Assembly: GCF_004193775.1 (NCBI RefSeq)
Contig: NC_041019.1
Location: 32,677,280-32,741,279, forward strand
Reading direction: 5' to 3'
From: Glycine soja
Taxonomy: Eukaryota > Streptophyta > Magnoliopsida > Fabales > Fabaceae
DNA: 64,000 nucleotides
The notes under the pieces were generated by a model. It had not been told where the DNA came from. It did no database searches and saw only the letters and a list, made by a program, of their open reading frames with translations. The translations under genes were made by a program, and so were the position numbers. This document shows positions 47,041-59,071 of this stretch, in pieces. Positions within the stretch are counted from its first letter, which is position 1; every line of letters begins with the position of its first letter.

Positions 47041-47289
47041 ACTACCTTCCGAGCTTATGCTTTTTTATTTAAATTCCTAGGATCATGAGCAACTAGGTGT
47101 GTCCTACTATGACTTGAGAAACAAAAGTGATCAAATAACAAGCAGAGATTTAAAAGGTACTAGGTTGCCTCCTAGTAGCGCTTCTTTAACGTCTTGAGCT
47201 GGACGCGTGATGGCTTATCGGTCATTGACCTAGTACTTTGCTTACCTTTGGCTCTGGACTTGGTCGCCTATTGCTCGGCCATGGGTCGT

Positions 47290-48454
47290 AAGCAACGCTC
47301 TAACCTTTTTGTGGATGAGCTGAGATGAACTCTAGAGGTGATGGCGGTGCGTCTGTTGCCCGCTGTAGGCCATCCCCAGGCTGTTGTGGTGTTTCGCCCT
47401 GCACCTGCCTGGAGACACAGTACTTCTTGATGAAAGCTCGATTAGTAGGGGGCCTGATGCCCTTGCTGGAGGTGACAGGTACTCCGTAGAACTGACAGAG
47501 ACCCGTAATTAGAGCTTGACAACTCCAAGACCCTGTTGGACTTCTTCGGGTCCATTGGGTGTCTTGTAGGCGCGATCCCTGCAAACAATAGATGAAATCA
47601 GAAATCAGTTGAGCGATGTGCACACTTACCTATGATGACGTGACCTTGCCGGGGGGAACGGGCACCCTGTGGGACTACAGAGGCCCGTAACCAGAGCTAA
47701 AAACCCCAGGGCCCTGTTGGACTTCTCCGGGTCCACTGGGTGTCTTTGTGGGTGTGATTCCTGCAAACAACAGATGGTATTAGAAATCAGTTGAACCATA
47801 TGTATACTTACCTATGTCACGATGGCATGACCTCACTGGGGGAACGGGCACCCTATAGGACTGACAGAGGCCCGTAACCAGAGCTGGAAACCCCAGGGCC
47901 CTGTTGGACTTCTTCGGGCCCACTGGGCGTCTTGTGGGCGCGATCCCTGCAAACAAAAGATGACATCAGAAATCAATTGAACCATGTGCATACTTACCTA
48001 TGTCATGACGGCACAGACCAACCGATACATCTGCAGGGGGAGATTGGCATTGTGGTCGCCGGGCAGAATGTTACTAAATAGCAACGTCATCCATATCCAT
48101 GTAAAAGTGGCCATGTTGGTGCGCATGATCCACACTCGTCTTTTTGCAGCGGCATGGGTGAAATCTTGCCCCGGTATGCATAGTAGATGCGTGATAGCCT
48201 CCCTCTCTGGATGTGCTCGCACAATTGGTCGCCCTCTAATATCAGGGGGTGGCCCAGGAACTGATAAAAGGAAACTACTGGCCCCTCAACCGGGGATGTG
48301 CAGTCCTCTGATGGCGAGGACTTATAGTCCTCTAAAGGTGATAGGTACTAGTACCCAAGGGTCCACCTTTATGAGAAAACAAAAGATCAGCCCATCGAGA
48401 GGGCCGGTCATCCAACAAGATTGGACACGAGATGTAGGAAATCTATGCAGTTAA
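47290..48454 (-). pseudogene. Plant-transposon-domain pseudogene with internal triplication
   Basis: Minus-strand peptides HLLCIPGQDFTHAAAKRRVW, NILPGDHNANLPLQMYRLV, AQLISDFIYCLQG, ALITGLCQFYGVPVTSSKG and IRPPTNRAFIKKYCVSRQ follow the order of the 'putative plant transposon protein' domain of legume Athila-like 3' ORFs (recognised from memory). A segment of about 180 bp carrying the AQLISD...GLCQ part is present three times (CCCTGCAAAC at 47577, 47758 and 47946), each shifted in frame. It may be an Athila fragment captured by the D2 lineage. The role of the domain is unknown. Confidence 0.6.
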
Positions 48455-48826
48455 CATGACTTTTAGGGATGCAGACGCATGCAACCTTTGTTGTGAAATT
48501 TGGTAATGCTGACCTCATATGAAACAATGCAATGCAATGGAAAGTTGTACAATGTTCATGACATTCTTTCCCTATTTTGTGATTTTGATTTAATCTTTTT
48601 GGAAAACACAGATTGACTGTCCTTTTGAAAAAGGTGATAATTCATGCAACCCTATCCTATCTTTTGCAAATCTCTCCGGGAACTCCCTCAGAGTGTATGT
48701 TCTGTTTGATTTAGTCACTTGACCATTTTGGAGTGACGGGAATGGAGTCGTTTGACGTTTAATCAATCTATTGAAGTTCCAGGGCTTGTCTCCCTTTTTT
48801 TTTCTTGTTTAAAAACATCGACGGGT

Positions 48827-49200
48827 GAGAACTTTTGATCTGCCCCTATGTTTACTTGAGGCTCATGCATGATGCCACTCATTGCCCCAGTGTAAGGCTT
48901 TGAGGTACCAATTGTTATCTTTCGTCATGACCTTGTAGCTGGGAACCTATTGGGTGAAAACTTCTAATCTGCCCCTAGGTTCGCTTGAGGTTTTTGCATG
49001 GTGCCTTTCATTGCCCCAGTGTAAGGCTTTGAGGTACAATCGTTGTCTTTCGTCACGACCTTGTAGCAAGGAACCTATTGGGTGAGAACTTCTAATCTGC
49101 CCCTAGGTTCGTTTGAGGTTTATGCATGGTGCCTTTCATTGCCCCACTGTAGGGCTTAGAGGTACCAATTGTTGTCTTGTTTTCACAACCTCATAGTGAG
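48827..49200 (-). repeat. Three tandem ~120-bp repeats in D2
   Basis: Units share TGCCCC(A)GTGTAAGGCTTTG, GAGGTACCAATTGTT, TTTCGTCA(T/C)GACCTTGTAGC and AACTTCTAATCTGCCCCTAG. They lie between the passenger LTR and the transposon-domain pseudogene; no coding frame is seen. Confidence 0.8.
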
Positions 49201-49301
49201 GAAGAATGAAAGAAGCAGTTGATTCTTGCAAAAAGAATTTTCCAAGGACGAGAAATAGTTGAAGGATTTTTCAGTTGATGGATTAAGTCAAATGACTCCT
49301 A

Positions 49302-50079
49302 TGTAGAAGCAAGATGTTTTGATGTCTTGATGATACTAAAGGATCAAGTGCTTCTAAGTTTTATTCAAGACAAGAATCCAAGAAAATCAAGATATATGAT
49401 CAAGTTGATCTCTAGAATCTTTAGGAAGAAGTTTCCAAATTGAAAATACAAAAGGTTTGACCAAAGAATTCTATCATTTCAAATTGAGATTTTCTCTATG
49501 GTAATCGATTACCGGCAGTTGAAAATGTTTATAACAGTCACTAGAAATTTGAATTCAAAATTTATAACGTGTAATCGATTACACAAGTCTTGTAATTGAT
49601 TACCAGAGGGGATTTTCAGAATATAATTCCCAAGAGTCACATCTATTCAAATGGTTTATGAACGGCCATCAAAGGTCTATTTATATGTGACTTGGAAACA
49701 TGAATTTAAAGAGAGTTTTCATTACCCAAAAAGTTTTATCCTCTCAAAAGATTAAGAGTTTTTCTAAACTGAAATGTCTTTATCCTCTCAAAAAGATTCC
49801 TTGGTCAACCACTTGCATATTCAATAAAGAATTTTGATTGATCTTCATTGTACAATCCATCTCTTTTAAGAGAGACCTCTTCTTCTCTTCTTCTTATTTC
49901 TGAAAAGGGATGAAGAGACCGTGGGTCTCTTATTGTAGAGGATTCTTGAACACAAGGGAAGGGTTGTCCCTATGTGCATCGTTAATTCGAAAAGAGAGTG
50001 AAAGTTTAATTGGGGAATAATCTTCATATCTCAATTCAATCCCCTTTTTCTTAAGGTAACTGAGGCCATTTATCCAACA
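49302..50079 (+). mobile_element. Passenger SIRE-like solo LTR inside D2
   Basis: TGTAGAAGCA...TATCCAACA, 778 bp, flanked by a perfect TSD TCCTA (49297-49301 and 50080-50084). Homologous to H and to the LTR at 57896. TAATCGATTA palindromes lie at 49502, 49572 and 49593 (variant), the last two 21 bp apart. D1 has the same insertion at the same site, so it predates the spread of both copies. Confidence 0.85.
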
Positions 50080-50438
50080 TCCTATTCTTGATAACTCACT
50101 TCTCTCTAAAAAGACAAACTTTCTGGAATGATAAAATGAGGTCACATGGACGTCTTGAAAACACAGTCAATCAAATGCTTCCCTCTTTCTTTTTTGAACT
50201 CCTTTTTTTTTTATTTTGAAACTTATTGGTTTTGAACTTTACTCGTTGTTTTACGGCACCCCCACCAACGTGCAAGACGAGTAATCTCTGATTGAATGGT
50301 CACAGGTCGCTTGAGCAAATAGACCAATGGCTTGCACCCAATTTCGGTGAAAGTTGAAAATCCTGATGAGTCATTAGAGACATCTACAACAGCTTTCAAA
50401 ATTGCCCCATGTGTGGCATCTCTTGTCAATGTCAGGAT

Positions 50439-52148
50439 TTACACGCGATTCTCCTCAAATTTCAGCCAGCCCGCATCAATTAGACCTTGCACCTTACGCT
50501 TCAGGCCCCTACAATGCTCAATGGAATGCCCCGGGGCTTCTCCATGACAAGCACACGTTGCGTTCGAGTCGTATTCTCGGAGAAATAGAGGTTGATGAAC
50601 CTTGGTTGGGGTTATGGCTACCATTGAATTATCAAATAGATATGGGAGCAAGTCAGCATAGGACACTGGAATTGGGGTGAATTCTACAGGCTTTCTCGCT
50701 GCAAAATTCATTTCTTGGTTGGTGTTTTTGGTTTGTGCTAAAGGTGGTGCTCGTCATTGGAAGTGCGGTAGACAGACTTTGTGGTTGTTTTAGGGATGGC
50801 CTTTGTGGATAACTGGGCGGTGGGTAAGGAGAAGGTTGGTTATTGGCTGAGTAACGACATTGTTGGGTTGGTGGGAAACTTGGCTGTATAGGAATGGCAG
50901 TCACAGCACGGGCTTCTCCTTCATCCTCACCCTCTTTATTTGCCCCAACTCTTTTTTTTTTGCATTTATCAAAGCAAGATGGTCAGATTTGCCTCTTTTC
51001 AGACCCACTTCGATCCTTTTGTCGGCGAAGACCATATCATCAAAGCTTGAAGGTGTGTAGCCCACCATCTTTTCATAGTAGAATACTGGTAATGTGTCTA
51101 CTATCATTGTCATCATTTTTTCGTCATTGAGGTGCCACTTGAGCTGCCAGGTCTCTCCACCTTTGGGCGTATTCTTTGAAAGATCTATGCCCCCATTTTG
51201 CACATGTTCTGTAGTTGCATCCTATCCGAAGCCATTATACCGACACTGCCTAACGAAGGCAACCATTAGGTCCTCCCAGGAATGGACTCGGGAAGGTTCC
51301 AAGTTAGTGTATCAGGTAACAACTACCCCAGTAAGACTTTCTTGAAAGGAATGTATCAATAATTCCTCATCTTTTGCGTATGCCCCCATCTTCCGACAAT
51401 ACATCTTTAGATGGTTCTTGGGGCAAGTAATCCCCTTGTACTTGTCAAAGTTCAGCACCTTGAACTTGAGAGGGGTGATGATATTGGGTATTGGGAACAA
51501 CTCTTCTAGGTTAGCAAAGGAATAATCCTCACCTCCTTCAATGGCCCTGAGCCTTTCCTCTAGATGATCCAGCTTTCCCATTTCTGCCATAGCATGAGGG
51601 TTTTTACTTGTCGTGGAATGCAAGAGGTGTAGTTGTGGGTGATACTGAGGGCCCTCCAAAGGGTTTTGTAGGGGTATAACACCAACTGCTTGCCCTTCAT
51701 TGGCATATCCGAGGCAAGGCTCAAAGTCGGCTAGATTGTGATGGGGAATTTCATGTGTCTCTCCCACGGTTTAAGAGACATGTGCATGATCAGTTTGGGG
51801 TTGATGGCTCTCAATGGGTATAGGAGTGGAGTTATTGACATTCTTATTGGGAGTGTACGCCATATTGGGTGGCGTATAGTTGAGAGGCAAGCCATATGGC
51901 GGGAAGGCGTGCTCGTTTTGAATTTGCACATCATGGGGGCCGCCCGTACTTCCCAAATCTTTGCCTACCATATCTGAGGTTGGATGATTCATTTGGTTGA
52001 TGCTGGATGCGGACGTCGGGTTCACCTTAGCAACAACGCTGGTAGCGGCAATTGCAACTGCATTGGCTTCCATTATCTTCTTCACGCTCATCATGGCCTC
52101 CATCATTGCGGCCATTTGCTCTTTCATGGCCTCCATGTCGGCCTCCAT
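50439..52148 (-). pseudogene. D2 gag (Tat/Ogre type), frameshifted
   Basis: Minus-strand pieces: 52148-51771 (MEADMEAMKEQMAAMMEAMM, a Met/Glu helix), 51767-51312 (KLDHLEERLRAIEGG, KFKVLNFDKYKGITCPKNHL and YCRKMGAYAKDEELLIHSF), 51203-50901 (TMIVDTLPVFYYEKMVGY), 50904-50653 (Pro/Gln-rich) and 50711-50439 (EFTPIPVSYADLLPYL, then a C-x-C-x6-H-x4-C cluster and GLIDAGWLKFEE). It ends in a stop at NRV where related elements would continue to protease and RT. Confidence 0.85.
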
Positions 52149-53872
52149 CTACTCTTGTACCTCCTCCACTTTACCCATTACTCTACCTCTAGCACAGGTT
52201 CGGTGAGGGCACCGTAAAGCATGTTTTTTTTTTTATAACAATGATTAAGTTTTTTTTTTTTTCAAGGAAAGAATGCAATGAGCAATGCAACCAATGAACA
52301 ACATGGATGTATACGAATGATGCACAATTGAACTATTGCGAATTTGTACACTGGATATGAGGTTGAATCAATTTAGATTTTCAACATGGTCCATGACATC
52401 TTCGTCAAGGTGAAACTGGAAGTAACAAGGACATTAACAGTCCTAAATGTGTTTGGCAGTAGACGAAGCAACGATGTAACCCGATCCATCTTTTGCCCCA
52501 ATTTTTTGCAAGATGGTTACTTCCATGCTTCAACTTGACTCGATGAACCTTTTCGTAAAAGCACGAGCTTGGTTCAACCCCATAACCAAGGGAATGGCAA
52601 TTTTGATCGCCAATACTTCAACAACATTTCATAGGGATGAAAGACTCGAGAATACGCATGCTATGCATGGAAAATGTAATTATGAGATTGAGATGCTCGA
52701 AGAGACATCCTTTCTTAATTAACCACGCATTAGATACCATGCTCAAACATTTTGTTTTGTTGTTTGTGTTTTTTTTTTTTAATTTTAGAAATGGGTTTAT
52801 GATCCCAACATGGTTGGCTCATGGTACCTAACACATGCAACTAAGAATGCATCATTAATTTTCATGCTTCCCTTTTTTTTGTTTTTGTTTTGTAGAGGAA
52901 AATACAAGGATCATGTATGAGCAAACATGTAGAACAAAAAGTATGTTGAACGCATATGCATGATGATGCAATGACTCATGCAAAATGGGAATGTGATAAC
53001 GGACAAATGTAGGAACGATATGTTCATTATGATGCTGAAGAGATGTTTATGCGATGCATGATATGAATGCATTTACGGACACGAGAGCCCGGAAAATTAT
53101 CTCTCCTTATTGCGCATTTGGGGGGCGCAGTGCCCCATGTGTGCAGTTAAGAAGACGATATGGATCTTCCGGCTTCCCATGACAAAAGACGAGACCCACA
53201 TACAACGCATGTGTGACGGTATGATGCAGATGCGCATGCATGAAACGGAAAGAAAACAACACAAAGGGGTAATTCACACATACAAGACTGTAGAGATCCA
53301 ACTTTAATGCTACGTTTTGGGCATGATGGCGCCTCAACGTAGTATTAAAAATGTTACGTATTACTCTAAAGAAAACAAACATCACTAGCAAAACTATAAA
53401 CTAGTGCTATTTACCAAAAAATGCATGAGAACGAATGGCACGGAGCGTGTTTGCTCTTTGCCCCTATTTGGGAACCTATAGGACAATATCTAGGGGTCTC
53501 TAATAACTACTCCCCAACAATTCATAACTCACACGGCTGTTTTCTAGAGGTATCATCACTCAAGATAATAATATTATGGCGGTATGGAATACCAGCGACA
53601 ACACATTATAAAGAGAGAAAGCTCTAGACGAGGTTTCACTATTATCAAGCAAGTCGGAGACCTAGCATGATGATAGATTCACCTCCACTCCTTAAATTCC
53701 CATGAACCCGGGTATAGGGCCCTTTTTTTACTCAAACCCGTGGGTGCTTAGAATGCAGTGTAAAAAATGCGAAATAGACAACAATTATTTACATTTTACA
53801 CAGTTCAACCAATGCACACACGAAGTTTCACAAATCCACAATTCCTTAAAATAGGCCTAACTCACAAAAATA
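52149..53872 (-). other. 5' leader of D2
   Basis: About 1.7 kb between PBS and gag, homologous in reverse to 29830-31422. Short ORFs only; nothing recognisable. Confidence 0.6.
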
Positions 53873-53891
53873 GTCCCCAGTGGAGTCGCAA
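53873..53891 (-). other. Primer-binding site of D2
   Basis: The minus strand reads TGCGACTCCACTGGGGAC next to the LTR, the D1-type site with one base missing after the initial TG. Confidence 0.7.
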
Positions 53892-53893
53892 AC

Positions 53894-55495
53894 TATCGCA
53901 ATGTGCCCTTCGCGGGCGAGCGAGGGCGAGGCTCACGGGTGCACTTTCCAAAGGAGGAAAGATGCGCGGAGTCGCCACCAACGTTTATTTGTGGAAAATG
54001 TAGGAAAAACCAAAGGAAACCGGTCGAAATGAAAATTTTAAGTTCGGGAGTTGTATTTACGCTTGAGGAAGGTATTAGCACCTCTCACGTTTGTCTCAAA
54101 GGACAACAGCCTATTCTTTAGAATTGTGGAAATTGTGTTACCTTAACTTTTAGTTTTTTATTTTTTGAGGTCGACAAAAGCGGGGCTCTTGCTCCTACGT
54201 ACCCTCCATCGAAGAGGAAATCAGACCTACGTAGTTCTTTTTTATGCGTGAATCAAGTGATTGATTTTTTACTTGAGGGGTGATTATTTTAAGGCGTTGG
54301 ACCTTAAAAATGATCCTTTTTACTTAATAAGAAACTGAAATGATAAACTTTCAAAAACCTATTTTTGTGGACGAGCTTGACTAGGCGAGTTCGATTTTAG
54401 CCTTAGTTTCACTTTAGTTATTAGTCAATTCAATTAAGAATGAGAAATCCCAAAGAGAAAACGTCCGATTGATTTTTCGCTTTACTTTACTAAAAGGTAT
54501 TTTTTTTATTATTATATTATTATTTTACCTCTTTTTTGATTTCCAACGTGGTTACGGCACGACCGAACGGTCGGAATTCATTTTAACCGAAATTAACGGA
54601 TGATACAATTCAAACGATCGGTGGAAATTTATTTTATTTTTAGATTAAGCGAGAAATGACTTAAATAAATGGCTTAAGCACGTCAAAAGGAGGTATAAAA
54701 AGCAAATAAAAACGAGAATAAAAATACATGAAACAAAATGTGGACCACCACGGGTACATAGAATGAATTGAAAAGCTTGGTTTGAGGTACTTACCCGTTG
54801 AAGATTGAAGAAAATGAAGAACGAACGATGAATCTTGAAGAACGGTCGAGAATCTTCGCGTAATTACTCACGGAAACGTTACGGAAGCGCCTCGGCTTGG
54901 ATTTTCTTCACGGAAACAATTTTCCTCAGCAATTTCGAGAGAGAGAGAAGTGCCAAGAAGGCTGAACCCTTTTCTTCTTCACTCCTCCCCCTATTTATAG
55001 CAAAATAGGGGAGGAGCTTGCCACCCAGCTCGCCCAGGCGAGCAAGGTTGCTTCCTCCAGAAGCAACAGCCTTCTGGAGGAAGAATCTGGAAGGCCCAAG
55101 TGGGCCAGATTGCTATTTGTACCCCTCTTTTTACTAAATGCACCCCCTTCTATTTTTTTGGTAATTCTTTTTCCGTAACGTTATGAAACTTTACGAATTT
55201 CGTAACGATACTTATTTTCCTTCTGCAAGGTTACGAATCCTTACGGATTATGTATTTACTCTTTTTTAGCTTTTGAAGAAGTTACGGAAACTCGCAAATT
55301 GTGCAAAAACACCTCTTTTCGATTTCCGCCACATTACGGAATTTCACGGATCGCGCAAGCCTGCTTCCTTTTGATTTCTGACACGTCTCGGGACTTCATT
55401 TATTGTGCAACAAAGGACGCCAAGTATCTCAAAGCGGCTAACGAAAGGTTGCATGTCATCAAGTAATAATCCCCGGACGAAATTAGGGTATGACA
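53894..55495 (-). mobile_element. 5' LTR of D2
   Basis: 1602 bp. The terminal dinucleotide on the inner side has mutated (TATCGC for TGTCGC). It contains the minus-strand TATA box within the ~14-bp inverted repeat (near 54982-55017) and the CTTCCTCCAGAAG/CTTCTGGAGGAAG palindrome (near 55051-55083). Confidence 0.88.
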
Positions 55496-57004
55496 ATACA
55501 CAACATACAACATATGAAACATGGGCACCATCAAATGCACTAACTGTGGATAATTAAAGATTCTAAGCCATCCCCCTCCAGAGATGCTTAAAACTCTTTA
55601 ACCATTCTATTTCCCCTACCAGGGACATCCAACAAGGTCAATGCACGCCCCATGTATATACACAACATACATCATCACAATGCATTTTCAACATCATCCA
55701 CATTTCATCTCAATATCATCTTCAACATCAACATCATCTCATCTTAATGACATTAACCACAACAACAACATCATCTCATATTAACACAATCATCAATAAC
55801 AACATCAACTTATGTTAACATAGTCATCAATAACAACATCAACTTATGTTAACATAGTCAACAATAACAACATCACCTCATATCAATATTATCATCAACA
55901 TCAACGTCACCTCATATCAATTAATATCATCAATAGAAATATCATCAGTAAGTCACATTCTGCATATACATATATAGTTCATTCCTGAGATTCACACTCC
56001 CCAGATCTTAAGACAACACAAGTCTAATAAAAATAATAATGTTATTCATCAATAATAGATATATCGCATCCCATTAGTCAAAAACATTGTTTTCTTGAAA
56101 ACCAACATGCAACAGGGACAGACATACATCCCCATAATTAGGTTCCCTGACTCTAACTATGGTATCAAAAACGGTAAATTATAATAAACTCCCCTCACCT
56201 ATCGTGAGCTCTCCTTCAGTTCCTTTTTGCATCGCTCAAAGGTCTCTCTTGTTCACGCTCGTCAGTCCAAACACAAGGTTCTATATGTCGAATTGAAGGA
56301 AATTTAATATGGATTTCAGAAACAAGGTAATGAGGGGTGTTTTGGATTCTACAAAAAGGAAACATCATTTTGAAATTCTGATCATGCCAATGTGACCGGG
56401 TTCAGTGAAGGCCACAAAAATAACATCAATGTTATAAAAAGATAACTTTTACAATGTCTCATTCTCTAGGTTTTTTCAAAGGAAGTATAAAAACACCCTG
56501 TTACATACCCAACACACATGAGACACTAAGAGAAACTCAAACTAACTAAGAGAAGGGTTTAGAAATCAAGATTACCTCAGAGAAGCTATGAAATGGAGGA
56601 TTGGGGGATTTTCTCCACTGAATCCTTGAGGAGGATTCTGCTCCAATTAAAGTGTTCCTCTTGGTGTAGGGGTTTGACGGCAAGCAACAGCGACTCGCGG
56701 TGGTCACCAGTGGTCGTGGGTGGTGGAAAAATGAAGTGTTAGGGTTTGGGTGGTGTTTTGGAGAAGAGGAGAGTGAAAAATCGTGTTTTTCACAATGAGG
56801 AGCGTATTTATAATATGCAGATCTCGCTAGGCCAGAGTCCACTTTTCGCCCTTAGTGCGAGAATTCGGGCTTAGCGTAACTCCCTCTACACTAGGGCTCG
56901 CTGAGCAGGCCAAATCTCACTCAGCGCAATTCCCTCTCGAGTTGGAATTGTGCTTAGCGCGCCCTTCTCGCTTAGCGAGACATCAAAGGTGGTTATTTTC
57001 AAAA

Positions 57005-57076
57005 TCCCAACAGTCAGACTGTGGAACAATGTCTTAGTAAGCTCCAGGAAAAATGTGAAGATGATCCAACGGTTAA
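57005..57076 (+). promoter_or_regulatory. Paired CCAACGG module in E
   Basis: CCCAACAGTCA at 57005 and TCCAACGGTTA at 57065, about 60 bp apart. The second is an exact MSA-consensus match. It lies about 230 bp inside the LTR start. Confidence 0.5.
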
Positions 57077-57303
57077 TGAATCCGTTATCACAATTTTACT
57101 AAGATAGGTTTGGGTAAAATATGAAATCTCATAATTTCAACTTAGTTCAACAAAACTCCACATAATTTAGCATCCAAATCAAGAAATTAATACATGACTA
57201 ATTCAAGTCATACCTCAACTCATTCAAGTCAACCATATAGTCAAATAACATGATAAATATAATTAAACATCGATTTATAACTAGTAATATTTCAGGGTGT
57301 TAC

Positions 57304-57895
57304 TGAACACTCAATTGGAGTTCATAGTTCGTTGGAGAATATAAGTACCCAGCTAGAAAACATTGAGACTAGGTTGAGCCTTAGCAACCTCCTTAACCTT
57401 GATGAGGATGAAGCTTAGTTATGTTTTAAGAGTTGGCTTTTGTTGTCTGATTGTCCTTTCTGATTATGTTTAATTTTGTTTCTGTCTCTGATCACTTATT
57501 TTGTGATGTTTGATTAATTAGTTATGCTTTCTCATAATAGTTGTAATGATTAAGTTGTAATGTTTTTCTATGAATGAAATGCTATGATCTTTTTTCCCTA
57601 TTCACATCATATATTTGTTTGTTTACTCTATGAGTAGTTATGACTTTTTGGCCTTGTTATGCCAAAAGGGGGAGAAACATTGCGTTAGCATTGCATTAGG
57701 AAGAAGTAGTGCATTACATACATGCATTCATATACAACTCTACTTAATGATGATGATGATGATATGATTTGACACTTCTCTTAATGTTTTGAAACTTTTA
57801 GGTTTTTTAAAGAAAAGTCTCTCCTCTCAAGACACTCCAAATGCACTCAAATGACAATTCAAGTTTGGCATCATCAAAGCCAAAAAGGGGGAGAT
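57304..57895 (+). pseudogene. 3' end of a SIRE-type internal region
   Basis: The frame starts in mid-gene (ENISTQLENIETRLSLSNLL then LNLDEDEA and stop), a coiled-coil-like C-terminus as in the env-position ORF of SIRE-type Ty1 elements. It is followed by about 480 bp of noncoding sequence with two AAAGGGGGAGA purine tracts (57664 and 57884). The second abuts the LTR and is the PPT. The upstream part of the element is cut off by E. Confidence 0.65.
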
Positions 57896-58261
57896 TGTTA
57901 GAGATAGGGGGAGCAACATGAAGACTAAGCTTTGGAGCCTAAAGAAGTTTTGTCTTTTTACATGCCCAACTGTTTGAGTTGTAGAAGCAATGTCTTCCAA
58001 GGTTATTTTGATGATGCCAAAGAATCAAGAGTTAAGCAAATTCCAAAGATTCAAGAATGAAGTTTCAAGAATCAAGATTCAAGATTCAAGAATCAAGTTT
58101 CAAGAATCAAGATTCAAGAATAATCAAGATCAAGATTCAAGACTTAAGATTCAAGAATCAAGAGAAGACTCAATCAAGATAAGTATTAAAAAAGTTTTCC
58201 AAAACATTGAGTAGCACAAGAAGTTTTCACAAAATCATTACCAAAGAGTTTTACTCCCTAG

Positions 58262-58499
58262 TAATCGATTACTAGAAGATAGTAATCGATTACCAGTGTT
58301 TTTAAAACGTTAAGATTTCAAATTTCAAGAGTTACAACTTGTGTTTAAACATTTTCAAATCATTTTAAACTTGTGTAATCGATTACACAATACTTGTAAT
58401 CGATTATCAGAGCTTCTAAACGTTTTGATTTTCAAAATTTAAAATGAAGAGTCACATCTATTGATGTGTAATCGATTACACCTTAATGGTAATCGATTA
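58262..58499. promoter_or_regulatory. Three TAATCGATTA pairs in LTR I
   Basis: Starts at 58262/58283, 58376/58397 and 58469/58490. Each pair is exactly 21 bp apart. All six copies match the 10-bp palindrome. Confidence 0.55.
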
Positions 58500-59071
58500 C
58501 CAGTGACTGATTTTGAGAAATAAATTTCCAAAAGTCACAATTCTTCAAGTGACTTGTTTCTGAAGATTTTTCTAAAGTCACAACTTTTTAAGTGACTAGT
58601 TTTAAAGAAATTGCCAAAAGTCACAAACTTTGACTTGAGTCATCAAGAGATTATAAATATGTGACCATGACATGAATTTCATAATCTAACAATCATCTAT
58701 CTTTCAATCTTTTTCAACATCATCTCTCAACATCTTTCAATCAATCTTTCTATATCTTTCTACAGAATTTTCTGATTCATTTCTCTTCATCTTTCTAAAA
58801 GTTTTTGTTCAATACTTTTTCTTTGAAGAAAAGTTCTTTGATAAAAAACTTGTGTTATTCATCTTTTTCATTCTCTTCTCCCTTTGCCAAAAGAATAGAA
58901 GGACTAACAACCTGAATTCTTTTGTGTCTCTCTTCTCCCTTACAAAAGATTCAAACGACTAACCGCCTGAGAATTCTTTTGATTCTTCCCTTCCTCTTAA
59001 GCAAAATATTTCAAAGGACTAACCGCCTGAGATATCTTTTGTTTCCCCTTATAAAGATTCAAAGGACTAAC

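Larger units (their letters stand above)
39974..55495 (-). mobile_element. D2: gag-only Tat/Ogre-type element, longer copy
   Basis: LTRs at 53894-55495 (5') and 39974-41575 (3'), both 1602 bp, with a perfect TSD ATACA (39969-39973 and 55496-55500). Minus-strand order: LTR, PBS, leader, gag, passenger solo LTR, plant-transposon-domain pseudogene, noncoding duplicated blocks, 120-bp array, PPT, LTR. Like D1 it lacks any visible protease, RT or integrase. Confidence 0.87.
27432..57303 (-). mobile_element. E: long TGTAACACCC-type LTR hosting D1 and D2
   Basis: Present in three pieces: 27432-28184, 39786-39973 and 55496-57303. On the minus strand it starts near 57303 with GTAACACCCTGAAATATTAC (terminal base altered) and ends truncated at 27432, about 60-70 bases short of the family end. 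It is the same family as F in inverted orientation. Joining the three pieces reproduces the continuous order of F: the GTACTTACTGACAAAGTTTA target corresponds to F 26640-26665 in reverse. Confidence 0.8.

Noticed and set aside
47947..47997. GTAAGT...TTTGCAG segments that look like introns, three times in 47570-48000
   Set aside because: They are only about 51 bp, short for a plant intron. They also read through in frame as the peptide QLISD(V/F)IxCLQ, which belongs to the protein family itself. I treat them as coding-derived.
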